DNA of 64,000 nt from Mesaphorura yosii (GCA_009869945.1 WIXG01000270.1:1-64000), one strand, 5' to 3'. Shown: positions 52,093-64,000, numbered from the stretch's first letter. Notes: a model not told the origin generated them from the letters alone. A program made the numbers and translations.

Positions 52093-52828
52093 CTTGACTT
52101 CTTCTTTACAGAGTGAACCAGACAGGACAACAACCAAGACTGATTATGTAGATGAAATTTTCAACTTCATCCTCACTTCATGATCGTTCAAGCGATCGCA
52201 AGGCACATCATCGGTTCGTCTTGCTCTTGGCACTTTTCTAGTTAATTGAGCGCAAATAATCCGATAATTGCCTGAATTGCGCTAACAAACAACAAACTGC
52301 CCTGTGTACAAAGAAATTCGCACCTCGTACTGCCGTGTCGCGCCGTACCTCGTACTTTGCAAATTGTAAAATTATGCCATCGTGTGTGCACCGCAATTCC
52401 GCAATTGGCCGTGCCAGCCCCAGCATTTTAAGCTAAGAAAGAGAAGCACAAGAGGGCATTCGAAGTGGAGAAGTTTAGTTTATTGTATCACAAACGTTTC
52501 GATAGCATGGGTTCGTTGATAAATTAATGAATCTAACTAGGGGAATTATTTCTAAGAGCTAAGAACAGAGAGACAGCTTCCAGAAACTGGAATCCAGGAC
52601 TTCACAAATGTGGACGATGTGGCTTGGCTTTAGTTGTTTAGTTGAACATTTCATTAACACGTTCAGTCAAGAAGTCAAAGTCAGTTCGAAATGGAAATGG
52701 AGTACTTAACAATTTGCGGAAAACACTAAAAGAAAGAGGTTACAGATTAAGCGCAGTGTGCTTCAAGCAGAATTGGAGCTTGTGGTTGGGAAACTTCTTT
52801 CTAGTTCAAGAAAAAGCGACAAAGATTT
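52093..52828. other. promoter of the EB-like gene and 3' UTR of ASCC2
   Basis: Both neighbours are on the minus strand. A minus-strand AATAAA at 52484-52479, about 345 bases past the ASCC2 stop, may be its polyadenylation signal. The remainder, 52093-52470, is the likely promoter of the EB-like gene. Nothing else was seen. Confidence 0.4.
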
Positions 52829-55699
52829 TTAAAATTCCTTTCGTTTAAAATCTGATCTGTTTCGTCGATTGTGGCTTCCCGCTTGATCCTTGTGTCGTCG
52901 ATTTAGTAGCACGTCCTTCTCCTGACCCTGTCCTTTAGCCCGGCCTAGAGTGAAGAATCCGAATTGTACAGTGACGAAATTGCGAAGAATACAAATTACA
53001 AAATTATTAACACCTACCGACTACGTCTCTCTGAGTAGGTGGATTCCGATGCTGATTCTGATACTTTGTCTCACGTCTTTGTTCCATCCTGGCGCGTACC
53101 ACTTCCGGATTCTCGACGAACGCCTCGAAAGGTCGGAACCCCTTATTCTGGTATCCCGAGCCCGGCTTAGAAGGACCTTGGCCGCTCGATGAGTCCTCGA
53201 CGCCGTCTTCATCTTCGTCCTGCTTGGAACTCTCCTCTACTGCCTTCCGATTCAATGGCTTAAAAAGCACGTTGTCCGGCTCTGTCATTCCGATGCCCGC
53301 CTCGTCGTACGTGTCATCATACTCGTCGTTGTACTCAATGACCTCGTTGTATGACGGCAGTAGACTGTCGTCCACGTACGGAATCGACTTGTCGTTTTCA
53401 ATTTTTGGAAGCACCGAAACCGAAACCGCAGGCCTTGGCTTTGTCAGCCCTTCCTGCTCCTTCGCCCTCGCCTGGGCGTCCGCCTCCAAATTCTGAAGAA
53501 TCCGCTGCTTCAGCAGTTTGCTTTCTTCAAAAAACGTTTCCTGACTCTGATCTTCTCGGTTCCTGTCACAAATAGTTGCACATGAATAAAATTTGCCTCA
53601 AGACAAGACAAAGTCGCTGATTTCTTACTTTTTATTTTTCAGGAAGGTCATCGGTGCATCGGCCTCGTACGAAACCTCGGAGGGACTGAAGATGGAGCCG
53701 GGCAAGTTGTCCTTGATTGGATCGTGATTAATCTGAACAGCCGTTGTCAAACCTTGGTGGGCCTTGATATATTCTTCGTCCCGGTACTTGTTGAGATGTT
53801 CAGGAACATTCCCCTCCAGCAAAGCATTGATTGTGGTCTCAGGGTTGAAGCCGAAATGCTTCAGACACACCTGGAAAATGAGAAAGTAGTTTAGCTGGCA
53901 ATTGACAATCAAACTGCCAGTGTAATGCAGGCTGGACTTACTTCAACGTAGACATCCGGCAAGTCTGGAAGCAAATCCTTCACTTGAGTAATTAAGGATT
54001 TGAGTTCCACGCCAACAACATCCAGCGAGCAAGCCCCGAGCAGCTGCCGGTCAAAATTCGGATCGTACAACGGATCGGTAACAATTTTCTCTTCCAAATA
54101 CTTTTCTCCGTTCGCTTCGAAATGGTCAGCTATTGCATTGGAGAGGTACTCGATGCGAGTTTCATCACTGACGTGAAGAATGCAATTAGGGCTCAGGACC
54201 TCAGGACATGCTCGAGATTTCGATTACTGGCTTACATTACAATTCCTCGGCTCAACAATGTCTGCATATCACGTTTGAACGGGTACGCTCTTTCGTAGTC
54301 CAGCAGAATTAATTTAGTGTCCAGGAAGGCGGATAGAGCAGCAAAGTAATCGTCGATCTTTAGGCTGAAAAGCACATAAAAGACTAAATGCATTGGCCAT
54401 GGCCTGGATTTAGTTGGAACTTACTCTTCGGAAGTTTTGACACTAAGAATTGTCGGCGTTGCAAGAATTTGGCGAACCAGTCTTAAGAAGTATACACGTA
54501 GAACATGGACTTGAGTTTCAAGCACGGGAAGCGACTGAACCACGACTTTCTCCCAAAAGTGGATATTAAGCTCGTAAGATTTGCCAACGCTGTTCCAAAA
54601 AATGAATAAAGGTCTAATAATACTTAAGCAAACTTATGAAATGTTATGTCTTGACTTGAACGTACACATTAACGTATTTTTGGAAGTGGGCGCACGCTGC
54701 TGGATAAATCTTGAGGAATTTGCAAAGTGAGATGACAATATTCATGATCGCATTCAGTAATTCTTCGTGCTCGCGCAAATTCCACTCATCAATCGTAAAC
54801 TTCTTGTCTAATTTGTCTTTGATTTCTCTCCCGAAGTCCGTAACTCTTGAAATTAGAGCGCTAATGTACGCTTTAAGTTTGTCTTCTTGACGCGGAATAC
54901 GACGAAATAGGTTCTCGATCATTTTCGGAAGAATCGAATTCTCACCGTTTTCGTACAAGGCACATAAGTCCATCAGTTTTTGAATCTCGACGAGATTGTG
55001 CTCACTCAGGAGTTGAGCCCAATTTTCCTGGGTCATGTGGTCTTCCTGTAAAAGTGAAATTGTTCTTACCAATTAATTGCTCAAGCAGATCAGGTCAATC
55101 AACTGAAAAATACCTTGCTTTCTTTGAAGATTGACAGTCTCATGTAGATTCGGAAGACCAGCGAATAAATACATTTGTAGAGAGGCCCAATGACTGGGTG
55201 ATTTTGGTAAATATCGAATTCACTCTGATAAAATCTTGGCGCAGAGTTCAGGAACGAGTCAAGTACTTGAGACGAGATTTCACTTGAACAAGTCATCACT
55301 GACCAGAATTGGTTATGCGGGAGGGTGAGCAACCATTTCAGATCATCGCGATAGATTTCCATGAGATCACTCCAGTCTTGAATTACTTTGACATCGTTGA
55401 GTGTGTCGACGTGTGGCAAGTAGAAGCAAATGTACTTTAAGTCTGGCAAGTAGGATTTGTCCTTTGGAACCAAAAATGATCATAATCAAAACTTATGTCC
55501 TACATTGATTGAGTTTAAGAGCAATTTTAATCAAACTTGCCTGATTTGGATCACCCAAACCATTCACAACATTGTGCTTGACGCCTGAGTCCGATTTACC
55601 AGTAATCTGATCACCTGTGACCGAGGCCGTATTCTTGTTCCGGTTATTATTCGACGACTTAGGCTCGAAATCCATCTTAAGTGCTGTTTCGTTCACCAT
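52829..55699 (-). CDS. ASCC2: activating signal cointegrator 1 complex subunit 2
   Basis: Ubiquitin-binding subunit of the ASCC complex, which works with the helicase ASCC3 in alkylation repair and splitting of collided ribosomes. Nine exons: 55699-55541, 55461-55114, 55045-54666, 54589-54425, 54364-54236, 54167-53942, 53870-53629, 53562-53018 and 52944-52829, giving 769 residues, all in phase. The first intron has a GC donor (CAG|GCAAGT). Family marks: a helical N-terminal half (DDLKWLLTLPHNQFWSVM), a CUE domain at about 475-520 (KDLLPDLPDVYVEVCLKHFG...INALLEGNVPEHL), the motif YNDEYDDTYDEAG, an acidic stretch, and the basic C-terminus with SHNRRNRSDFKRK that matches the vertebrate NHNRRTMADRKR. 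It has probable nuclear and cytosolic roles. Confidence 0.95.
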
Positions 55700-57266
55700 T
55701 TATGATGATGGAGGTTCAGAGTTCAGTATTTGTATGTGGAAGTGGTTAGTGAGCAAATATTAAGTTCGTCTTCTGTCGTTTGTATGTCTTTTTAGCTAAG
55801 AATCTACCCAAGATCAGTAAAGTAACGCCTTGGAATCCCTGTTGCACAGCTCCCGGTGAAGTTTGTGGATCGGATAAACTGATAAAGATGAAGCACAGTC
55901 GATAACAAGGTGGGAATTCGTATAAATAATGAACGAGTATTTGGACACCTTAAATTATGGTGCTAGCCTAATTAAATAGAACACACTTTGACCAAACTCT
56001 TTATATACTCAATTGAATTGCAAACTGTCCATCTGGCATGCTGACTTATATTTGCGAATATGCGATGACTCACAATTTGTGAAACTGTTTAAGACCGAAC
56101 GTAAATAAATACGTCATTAAACGTGCTGCTGCCGTTTTTTGCTGGTGCTATTGAGAGTTGAGTCACTGCACTCAACTTTCAAATCTATCATTTCGGGCTC
56201 GGCTCCGCTCATGGCTCTACTGCATCTGCACTGCATCTTCTGCAGCATTGCCATTATAATACGATATTCAGAATCAGCATTCTATTGGGATTGGGAAAAC
56301 GAATATTCGCAATGAACGGGAGTATATAATAAATATTTTGGATACGCCAACTTGTCAAATATGCAACGTATACACCCAATGGAGCCGTTCTCGCTTCCGA
56401 GTAGAGGACAGCGGACAGAGAATGGAGTCCCTTGTTTGCCGGCAGAAACCGGAAGGAAATGAGATCGAGATCGTGTTTTATCTTTCATGTCAAGAAGGAA
56501 AGATTAAAAGATGCCCGGATGCGGCAAATGCCGTCCGCTTACGTGTCTACAGGGAAAAGACTTCAGAATGCTGCGAAGGATGTTCTCGTTGTCAATTTGA
56601 CATATTGTGATCTTGTAGAAAGTCAAAACAGTGCTCATCTACTCGATGGTGGAGAGATGAGATAACGGTGCGTGGGAGATTGCATAACATGCACTTGCAT
56701 ACTTGCATTCCTCCTCAACTCGTTTTACATGTTTCGTGTTGCTGTCCAGAAGATACAAAAATAGACTCCCTGCTCACGTTTTTATAGTTTAGCTCCAGCT
56801 GAATATGAACATGAATTCTGAGTGCTGAGTTTGAGGGGGTAATGAAATGGAAATGAAAAACCAGCAGAACCAAGATCAAGACCAGATTTATCTCGCACGA
56901 AGTCAGTCCCTGTCTGGGGCTCGTGTAGACAACTTAATTATGCCTCGGACGAATTCCCGATTGCATACTCTGGCAAGGGCGGCCGCGTTGCGTCTGCCGA
57001 GGCAAGTCAACAACTCAATTAACTGCCGGCAGTCCAAGTTCAGTTCTGTTCTACTTCATAATTCGCTGAGGATCGCGTAGCTCTCTTCGCTGTGAAGAGC
57101 GACTGCGATTTGCCAGCTAATTAACAATTCAAATTATCTTTGTCAGTGCACGTGCTCTTGCGTGGGAGTGCACGTCAAGACTCATCGCTTTAAGTGATGT
57201 GGAAAAATTCGCAAATTCAATAATTTCCTGGCACAAAGCCGCATAGTCGCATTAAAGGCCGTAAAA
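55700..57266. promoter_or_regulatory. region between ASCC2 and the unrecognised gene
   Basis: A 1.6 kb divergent gap with no recognised gene. The 56338-56665 plus-strand frames are open for up to 90 codons but show no splice structure, domain or conserved start. It probably holds both promoters. Confidence 0.4.
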
Positions 57267-59192
57267 ATGTTGGCCAGCGTGCACGCAGTGACTTTTCCTC
57301 CTCCAATTCCGCCCAAATCGAAAACTCTGCTGGAGAAGTATCGCGAGCGAGGCAGAGGCAAGCTGCACTACGAAAATGTACCGGCGAATGCTTCCAACAT
57401 GGACCCGCACCGCAGTTGCGGTGAGAAAAGTGAGACTCTGGTTCCAGTTTATGATGTTGTCCAGTTCAGGACTCAACGGATTCACGAACGTGAGCGAAAT
57501 CAGAATCTCATTGCCGACGGAGATCAGGTCGTCAAAAGTCAGCATCAGCGGGTTCGGCTGCAAGACGAACTTGAATCTGTCCTAAAGTCGAAGCGTGAAA
57601 TCGATTTCGGAGAATGCGGACGCGGAAACCGAACGATACTCGAAATAGAACGCGAGGAGAGAATCGAGATGATAGAGACACAGATGGAGACCGTAATCGT
57701 CGATGTGCAAGTTCATTGCCCGGTTATGGCTCCAAGTAAACAGCTTGGACGTGAACTAGAACTTGGCAAACGACACGAGACGGAGTTGGCACGCGATAAA
57801 CCGGAAGACGAGCAACCCAACGCCGATACCGCTCCGCCGAGTCCATATCGAAGATCCGCAACTCGTGCTGGTACCTCTCTAAAAAATTCACGCAATTCGG
57901 ATCCCGCGGACGAAGATTTGATTACGGAAGCCGAAATCAACCGGATTCTTGAGCGTGAAGAAGACAGTGAAATAACAGGCACCGAAGAAAAGTGCCCGAT
58001 TCCGAGTCCGCGAAGAAGAAATCGCGACCGTGATCGGAGTCCAACAAAAAGCCCAAGTCCGAATAAGGAAGTTACATTTCAAAATTGTCCGGCTTCCGTA
58101 GAAGAAAAAGAGATTCTATTAGAAGGAGGAGAAGGCCACATGGAGCCAGTTGGAAAGTCAGAGACGCCTGAGCAGGACTCTCAAATGAAGATTCACCACG
58201 TCATCAATTTGCCACCGCGCAAGATTCAGTTTATTCAGAAACGTCGGCGGAGGAGGAAGACGGAAGATTTGTCCTACCAGAAATCGGCGCGCCTGAGTCA
58301 GCTGATGATGGCGGAGTACAAGACGGCTGATCACCGCCAGCCGTGCCTGCAGCTGCGGCGAGCAACGATTGACGTCACTGCGGGCACCGACTCCAAGAGT
58401 GGGAGGGCACGAAATTCAAAGCTTGGCTTCGGCGTGGGAACCGCCGGCCGAAATATGCGTCGAAGAATCGAAGCATGGTATCAGCGCCGCGTCAAAGACC
58501 CGATCATGGAGCAGATAAACTCCGGAGAGGCGGTGTTGCTGGATGGCATTCATAAACTGCAGAAGCCTTTTCATTTCCGTTGTGGGTGTGGGCCGAAGTG
58601 GATTCGGGCACGTGGCGTTGCGAAGATCACTCAGGCCGACGGCCACGCCCCAGACGCGGGCGCTGGGAAAGGGAGCCTTGACCCTCAGCTGACTGCGGCG
58701 TCGGGCTCCGTGTGCGCGCGATCAGGAACCGAGTCGCAGTGTGGCTTCAGTGAAGTGGAGCTGAATAGCAGGTGTGCGAGCAGCAGTGCGAATGACTTGG
58801 ACCAAGAGCACGAGCAGCACGAAGACGGTGGAGACGGTGATCAGGTGGAACAGGTGCGAGATCGTGCTCAAGAAACTGCTCAGGTGAGTAATTAATTTAT
58901 GATTGCCTCTTACACTTTTACCGTTTCTGTTTGTCACACTCTGTCAATTACACTATCAATTATTACACGCGCGGGGGTTAATCAAAGGTGCCGACCGACG
59001 TCACGCCACGCTTGAATTCAGCTGCCGGAAGATGACGAAGGAATTCAGACATTCGGCATTCAAGCTACGGAGAGGCGTGGCCAAGAAGTTCATAAAGTTT
59101 GTGTCGCCGGACTGCACTGCAATTTCACGCGTGCATGTGCCCAAATAATTATCGAACGAGTTACGGGCGCTTCGTCGTGCAAGTGTGATTAA
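57267..59192 (+). CDS. unrecognised charged protein
   Basis: I do not recognise this protein. Exon 1 (57267-58883) is open for 539 codons and ends CAG|GTGAGT in phase 0. The next good acceptor (TTCAG, 59021) continues the frame for 56 codons to TAA at 59190-59192, giving 595 residues. Features seen: a proline motif PPPIPPKSK near residue 11, Glu/Arg-rich charged helices (ILEIEREERIEMIETQME), a Ser/Pro/Arg segment (SPRRRNRDRDRSPTKSPSP), a basic patch (FIQKRRRRRKTEDL) and a histidine/cysteine-containing stretch, FHFRCGCGPKW. No signal peptide or membrane span was seen. The exon could instead splice in phase to the F-BAR exon at 63059, forming a long N-terminus of that gene. The long open frame is strong evidence that exon 1 is coding. 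Confidence 0.65.
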
Positions 59193-62100
59193 TATTATTA
59201 TTGTGAATTGAATGATTCCAAATTCCTCCGTGTCGGTAATGATCTCTGGCCCGCCTCGCCTAGCTGCGTGGCTGTACTGCAATTACTCGGCTTCAAGAAA
59301 GTCTTGGAGATCATTTTGAGAAGATCGTCTCTTGAGTTTTGAGCTCATGAGAGGTTGCATGGCTTGGTAGCTGGCGTGGCGTGCTGCTTGAACACGAACA
59401 CGAAGAAAATGAAATCTGGCATTTATCCTCAAGTTCATCATCATTTTCATCATCCATCTTGAAACACTTCAACTTGGCGACAGCCTCAAGTGTCTGGGTC
59501 GCTTTTTCTACGCATCAGGCATTAAACCATGCAATTCACAATTCGCTATTCGCAAAGTTTCCGCGACGTGTCTGTGTTCGCATCGCTTGACAATTTAAGA
59601 ATAGGAAAAAGGCTTCAACGCTTCAACACAATAGAAAATGATTTTAACCTTGGCAAATGTTACGCAATATTAGATTTGGTTTTGGATCTTAGTCCAGACT
59701 CTTCCAGCCAGATAATTTCGGGCTTGCCTGTCTGAATTACGTCTTGGCATTGTTCGTTTGGCTTATTCGCACATTCGCAGGCGAGGCCGCCGCGTCGTAC
59801 TTTGCATCTTGCATCTCGCTGTGAGCTTGCCAATTAAATTCAAGTCTCGTTAACTTGTTTCCCTGCGAGCGATGCAGTAATGCGGCTTCTGTGCTGTGCT
59901 GTACTGCAATTAAATGATTTACATTTTATCACCGCATTTGTTTTAAGGGTTGGCAGCCTATTGCAGCAGAATAAAATCTGCATATGTTAAAAGTTCATTG
60001 TGCAATGATCTGGTTGCGATTGGCGATTTCCCACATTGCTTTGACTGTATGACAGCATTTTGATGTTGTCTGCAATTTATTGATCATCTTTCGCTGGTCG
60101 CTGTTATCTGTGCTCATTTACTTCGCCTGCGCCTTGTGTTTCATTAACTTGATCTTGACTTGGCCGGCCGCAATAGCACTGTAATAATTGAGTGTGCCGT
60201 CAGTGCCTCAGTCAAGGCATGTAACAATGCCAGAACGTATGGCTTACACATATGCGTATAACAACAATCAACTCGGGTTTCTTTACTTCTTTCCTCGTCT
60301 CGTCAGCATCTCACAGAGCCTTCACCCCAACAACAATCCAAGTAACAATGCAATGGCAGGCAGGCGACTGCGGCAATGCAATGGTATTTTTTTGTAGGTT
60401 ATGCCAGCAGCCGTGTCCGTAGCGTAGCCTGCTTGTCCCCATTTCGTATTTCCTAACCCCCTGCAATCATAAACACCAAACAGCAACAGCATTGAAGCTT
60501 TAATGCTAAAGTTAATACGCGATTTCCTTCGTATTTCGTATTCGTTTCTCACCTGCACTGAGCTGCGCTCTGCCTTGAACATCACCCGTATGAATTATGA
60601 AGCACCAGAATGAGTTTATCTTCAACTAAGCCAAGTACACACAGCACAGCACCACAACACGTCGAACACGCGAGTGCGTTGAAATCGGTCGGAAATTTAG
60701 CATAATACAAGTCAAGACACTTGGCTAATTATGCAGTGTGAATTGTGAATTGTGAATTGAGAATTGTGAATATTCACAAACTGCAAGCTCGAGCACAAGC
60801 AGAGAACCATCGTGCCACATTCTGCTCTAGTTTCATCTCAGAAAGACAATACAGCCTGCTTTGCAATCTGCATAAACTTCCTTAAAGTCGCCACTCGTAA
60901 ATGGAGTGTTAGTTTTCGTGGTGCTGCATTAAGTTGGTTCTCACTAATGCTAACAACTGAATTAAAATTCTAAAGACAAAAGCTCGGGTTTGTGAATTAC
61001 GAATTGCCAAGTACATAAAGTCATTAAAGTGTTCGCTCGCTCGCTTGAGGAAGAGAACTTTCGTGCTCGTGCTGTTGTTACTGTTCTGTTCTGGTCTTTC
61101 GGTCATCCGAGTGACATTGATGACGATAACAACGTTACGAGAGTTAACAAAGTGTGAATTTCTTTCTGCCCCTGTGCTCATCGCCTGCCTGCCTGTTGAT
61201 GATCATCGTCCAGTCGTTTCGAAATACGTCCCACACAGCGGCAAAGCAAAGCACCGAGGCCGAGCATTATTAAGAGATTTTGTGAAGAGTGAACAGTTAA
61301 AAGAAGATTTCACCGTTAAGCCGAGCAGCGAGCAGTAAACACGAAAAGGGAAGAAATACCAGTCGAGATCCACTCCGAATGCTCAATTATGGTCAGCACT
61401 GTCAATAGCGAGAGCAGGATTTATTAGCGCACAAAGGAAGAGTTAATTCAAAGACCTTGGACACCCAATCCTGCCTTGTGTGCAGTGTCTGCCTGCCCTC
61501 TTCATTGAACCAATTGCCAATTGCCCGTCGTCGTCGTGCACTCACCCGAGCCGACCATCGCGCAATTGGCAATTAAGGAAACTCTCCACGCTCAATTCAG
61601 TTCACATTCCCCGTCGCAGAGCAGTGCAAAAGTGCAAAAACCCATTTTCGCGAGTCCAAATGCGAAGAATCTTCGGTGCGGTTGCATTTCATACCTGAGA
61701 AAGTGTGGGAGAGAAGTTTTGGCATTGTGAGAAAAGGTCACCTCTGAAGAAGTTGCTGTTGCTTATTCTTCGTAATCGCCGTTTTTGGAGTTTTTATTCT
61801 CGTGTAGTCATTGACCGTTCAATTAAGCATCAAGCAGTGCAGTGGCCAGTGGACATTGTTGCAAGGTTGCAGGCTCGCATTGTCATTGTTTTGGTGTCAT
61901 TTCAGTCGTGGCTGTGATCGTGGCACGACTCGTGCGTGATTTTGTCACATTCCGATTTCGACACGAGACGCGGACGCTGTGTTGTGAGAATCGCATGACT
62001 CGCCGTTTGCTTGGCTTGGCCTGACGTTCACGTTTTTGTTCCTGTGAGCTGTGCAGTGCTGTAATTAATAATTGGATTATATTTCTTGTGTAATCAGTGC

Positions 62101-62408
62101 TGTGCTGTGCTTCGACTGTGAATTGATATCTCATTTACAGACTAATCAGTGCAGAACTAGCAGAACTGCAACAGTTAGAAGTGAGACTGAAAGTATTACA
62201 ATCACAACAGGCACTGACAATTGGGCAATTAGAATTGGATTATAAGCAAACAAGGCCGACTTGAATCGAGAATTAATTCATTTCCTAGAAATTGAGCTAC
62301 GCGCCGTAGTTCATCGAATGAATGACGATCGAAAGATTGAATTGAGCGACAGGGCAATTAAAAGCAAAAAGCGAATCAATTCTACAGTGCAAGTTTGCAT
62401 ATCCGAAA
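59193..62408. other. 3.2 kb region without a recognised coding gene
   Basis: AT-rich sequence upstream of the F-BAR start. It contains a five-unit heptamer repeat at 60737-60771. An acceptor-like TTTACAG at 62134-62140 could begin the exon that carries the F-BAR ATG, making 62141-62408 a 5' UTR. The frame 61045-61338 reads like a signal peptide but starts with TTG. No other feature is supported. Confidence 0.4.
60737..60771. repeat. tandem heptamer repeat
   Basis: Five consecutive copies of tgtgaat; the fourth copy is tgagaat. It lies in noncoding DNA and is simple microsatellite-like sequence. Confidence 0.9.
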
Positions 62409-63542
62409 ATGTCACGTGAAAAGAAGGTTACGTTGCGACGAATCAAGTCTACGCAGGTAAAAGCTCCGGCGTCAAAGCAAAAGCGCCTATTAATTAATAT
62501 GTAAGAGCCAAACCAAGCCGAAGTCTTGTCGTCAAATGTAAAGCCAAGAACAATATTAAGCAATTTTTGAAAGTGAAGTAAATGGATCGATTTTCCTCTC
62601 ACAAGTGCAAGCGCGTTAAAATAATGCGTTATTAATGAAGCGTGATGCGGAGTAAATCAAAATCAGCTTGCGTATAATGTAATTCAAGGTGGCTGGCCGC
62701 AAATGCACGAAATGCGAGCAATTTACGTGAAAGGGACATTTACTTTACAGTTTGCCTCTTTCGCCGTCACCGTCGGTCGCTCGAAAGTGGAACAACGCGC
62801 GTGCGGTGCAGTACAAGAAAATTACTGTGCGTAATACTAAAACTTGAAGTTGAAAATGTCATGTCTGTCATGTAGAAAGAGCAAGGGTCATCTTAATTGC
62901 TGGGCTGAAATAACAAGACATGGTACAGTATGGGAAGGACAAGAAACAAATCGTGAAATTATAATTTACGATCCCACGGAAAAGTTGTGGGCTAGAAAGA
63001 AAAAGCATGCGGGCAAGCAATTCTGGGTTTTAATCCACATTTCTGAAATCTGTTGCAGGGCCAGAATGAATTCGAGGACCTTCGAAAACTCGTCAAGCAG
63101 GGTGGAGATTTCTGCAAGGATTTGTCGTCGGTTTTGCAGGAGAGGTAAGAAATTGTCAAATATTGAAGATACAAAGACGTAGCCGCCAATCCTCACTCGA
63201 TTCTAATTTTAACTTTATCCTTCTCGCATTGTCGCATTGCAATGCAAATGCAAGTTTTTAATTACGCATTGTCTTGTAGCAATGGCAAGCACAACTGATA
63301 ATTAACATTACGGTACATCTTAACGGCCACACAGCGCATTTCCATTTCTCTCGTACTTGTTCTCAATTACACCGTGCGTGTTTTGTATTTGATTTTAGGT
63401 CAGAATTGGAATCTCAGTACGCGAAGGGGTTGTCCAAACTCTCGGTGAAGCTGCTGAAAGCCTCAAAGGAAGCCACGGGCTCGGTCGCTCATGCGTGGCA
63501 AGCGGTGGCCGTCCAAATTGATACACAGGCTGAGCTGCACAG
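62409..63542 (+). CDS. F-BAR protein resembling nostrin (5' part)
   Basis: Start of a gene that runs beyond the window. Exons seen: 62409-62456, 63059-63144 and 63399-63542, in phase (0, then a split Arg codon). The first encodes MSREKKVTLRRIKSTQ and ends CAG|GTAAAA. The next two encode the first helices of an F-BAR (FCH) domain: GQNEFEDLRKLVKQGGDFCK, then LSSVLQER, then SELESQYAKGLSKLSVKLL and SVAHAWQAVAVQIDTQAELH. The pattern of FCKxLxxVLQER, a split codon, and LExxYAKGLxKL matches vertebrate nostrin, which has F-BAR plus SH3 and bends or binds membrane at endocytic sites. The rest of F-BAR and any SH3 lie outside the window. Other F-BAR families (CIP4, pacsin) are less similar by eye. The first exon is an inference from splice phase. 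Confidence 0.75.
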
Positions 63543-64000
63543 GTGAGATGCACAGGCACAAAGACACTTCCGTTCTTTTGATGCCACAAGCAACTCGCAA
63601 TTCGCAAAATTGTGCACGAATTTTTTGCTGGCTTCGCTTGGCGATTGTTTACCAAACACAAGGCAATACGAAATGTGGATATCAATGAAAATGATGCGAT
63701 GGGGATAAAATAAAATGATCTCTGCAATGATTCATTGCAGGGCACAATCGCACCAGTTTCATTTTCAGTCTGTCAGAGTTTTAGTTTGTTAATTATCAAG
63801 TTAATCGTCGGGTCCATGATTCATGATGCAATGCAATGCGAGGCTGAGGGAGAGAGTTGAAGGTTAGCCATCCATTCCTTTCATCTTTCATGGGAAGGAT
63901 GCATGCTCTATTTTTGGAATCAACAAACTGCACACACGCACAAAGTAAAATAAACAGTTTTCTTTTCTGGTGCGTCGCGTACCGCGCGTTTCCGTCAATA
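63543..64000 (+). other. intron of the F-BAR gene at the right edge
   Basis: Sequence after the third F-BAR exon donor (CACAG|GTGAGA). The next exon was not found before the window ends. Open frames here are on the opposite strand and have no coding character. Confidence 0.5.

Noticed and set aside
52093-52137. Longer N-terminus for the EB/EGF-like protein
   Set aside because: It begins with TTG and would bury the signal peptide. The ATG at 52092 places the hydrophobic segment at the start.
59305-59330. A 13-base match to the bantam microRNA core (gagatcattttga)
   Set aside because: The base before the match and the 3' half differ from bantam, and the upstream sequence does not fold back on it into a convincing hairpin.
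61045-61338. Frame that reads like a secreted peptide (signal-like FVLVLLLLFCSGLSV)
   Set aside because: It begins with TTG, not ATG, has no splice or domain support, and lies in an untranslated or intergenic region.

Overview
The window is eukaryotic nuclear DNA from a compact invertebrate genome, most probably an arthropod. Protein-coding genes are split by short introns (mostly 50-150 bases, GT-AG). The clearest arthropod-type signs are an Scm with two N-terminal FCS zinc fingers, a bitesize-type synaptotagmin-like protein with a giant disordered exon, and a single SCAR/WAVE gene. I could not place it below phylum level. I recognised no bacterial, viral, transposon or tRNA genes.

Layout from left to right: TRAPPC3 (-) and Scm (+) are divergent. 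Scm is tail-to-tail with alpha-spectrin (-). Next come a secreted multi-PAN/apple protein (-), a small Ly6/uPAR-type protein (+) whose reading frame looks disrupted, and the large C2-domain protein bitesize (-), whose first coding exon I place at 27675-27721. After about 2.8 kb without recognisable genes comes a polypeptide GalNAc-transferase (+), tail-to-tail with WBP2 (-). A protogenin-like Ig/FN3 receptor (+) converges on a Pep/ZNF326-like nuclear zinc-finger protein (-), which is divergent from FAM76 (+). FAM76 converges on ribosomal protein L13A (-), which is divergent from SCAR/WAVE (+). SCAR converges on a cysteine-rich EB/EGF-like secreted protein (-). ASCC2 (-) follows, then an unrecognised charged protein (+), and finally the 5' part of an F-BAR gene resembling nostrin (+) that runs off the right edge.

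Exon models were built by hand from splice sites. For every multi-exon gene that is complete in the window the exon lengths add up to a multiple of three, with consistent phase at every junction. The one exception is the Ly6-type gene, where the cysteine pattern and the reading frame disagree. The genes do not form one pathway. Several share themes of membrane traffic and cortex organisation: TRAPPC3 (ER-Golgi tethering), bitesize (exocytosis and cortical actin), spectrin (membrane skeleton), SCAR (Arp2/3 activation), F-BAR (membrane curvature) and GalNAc-transferase (Golgi glycosylation). I see no evidence of co-regulation beyond head-to-head and tail-to-tail packing.

The observations most worth checking are: the Ly6-type gene with an apparent one-base shift; an intron flanked by a 10-base direct repeat in the protogenin-like gene; a GC-AG intron in ASCC2; the tiny first exon of bitesize that leaves out the Rab-binding helix; and the unrecognised gene at 57.3-59.2 kb, whose first exon could also splice in phase to the F-BAR exons.
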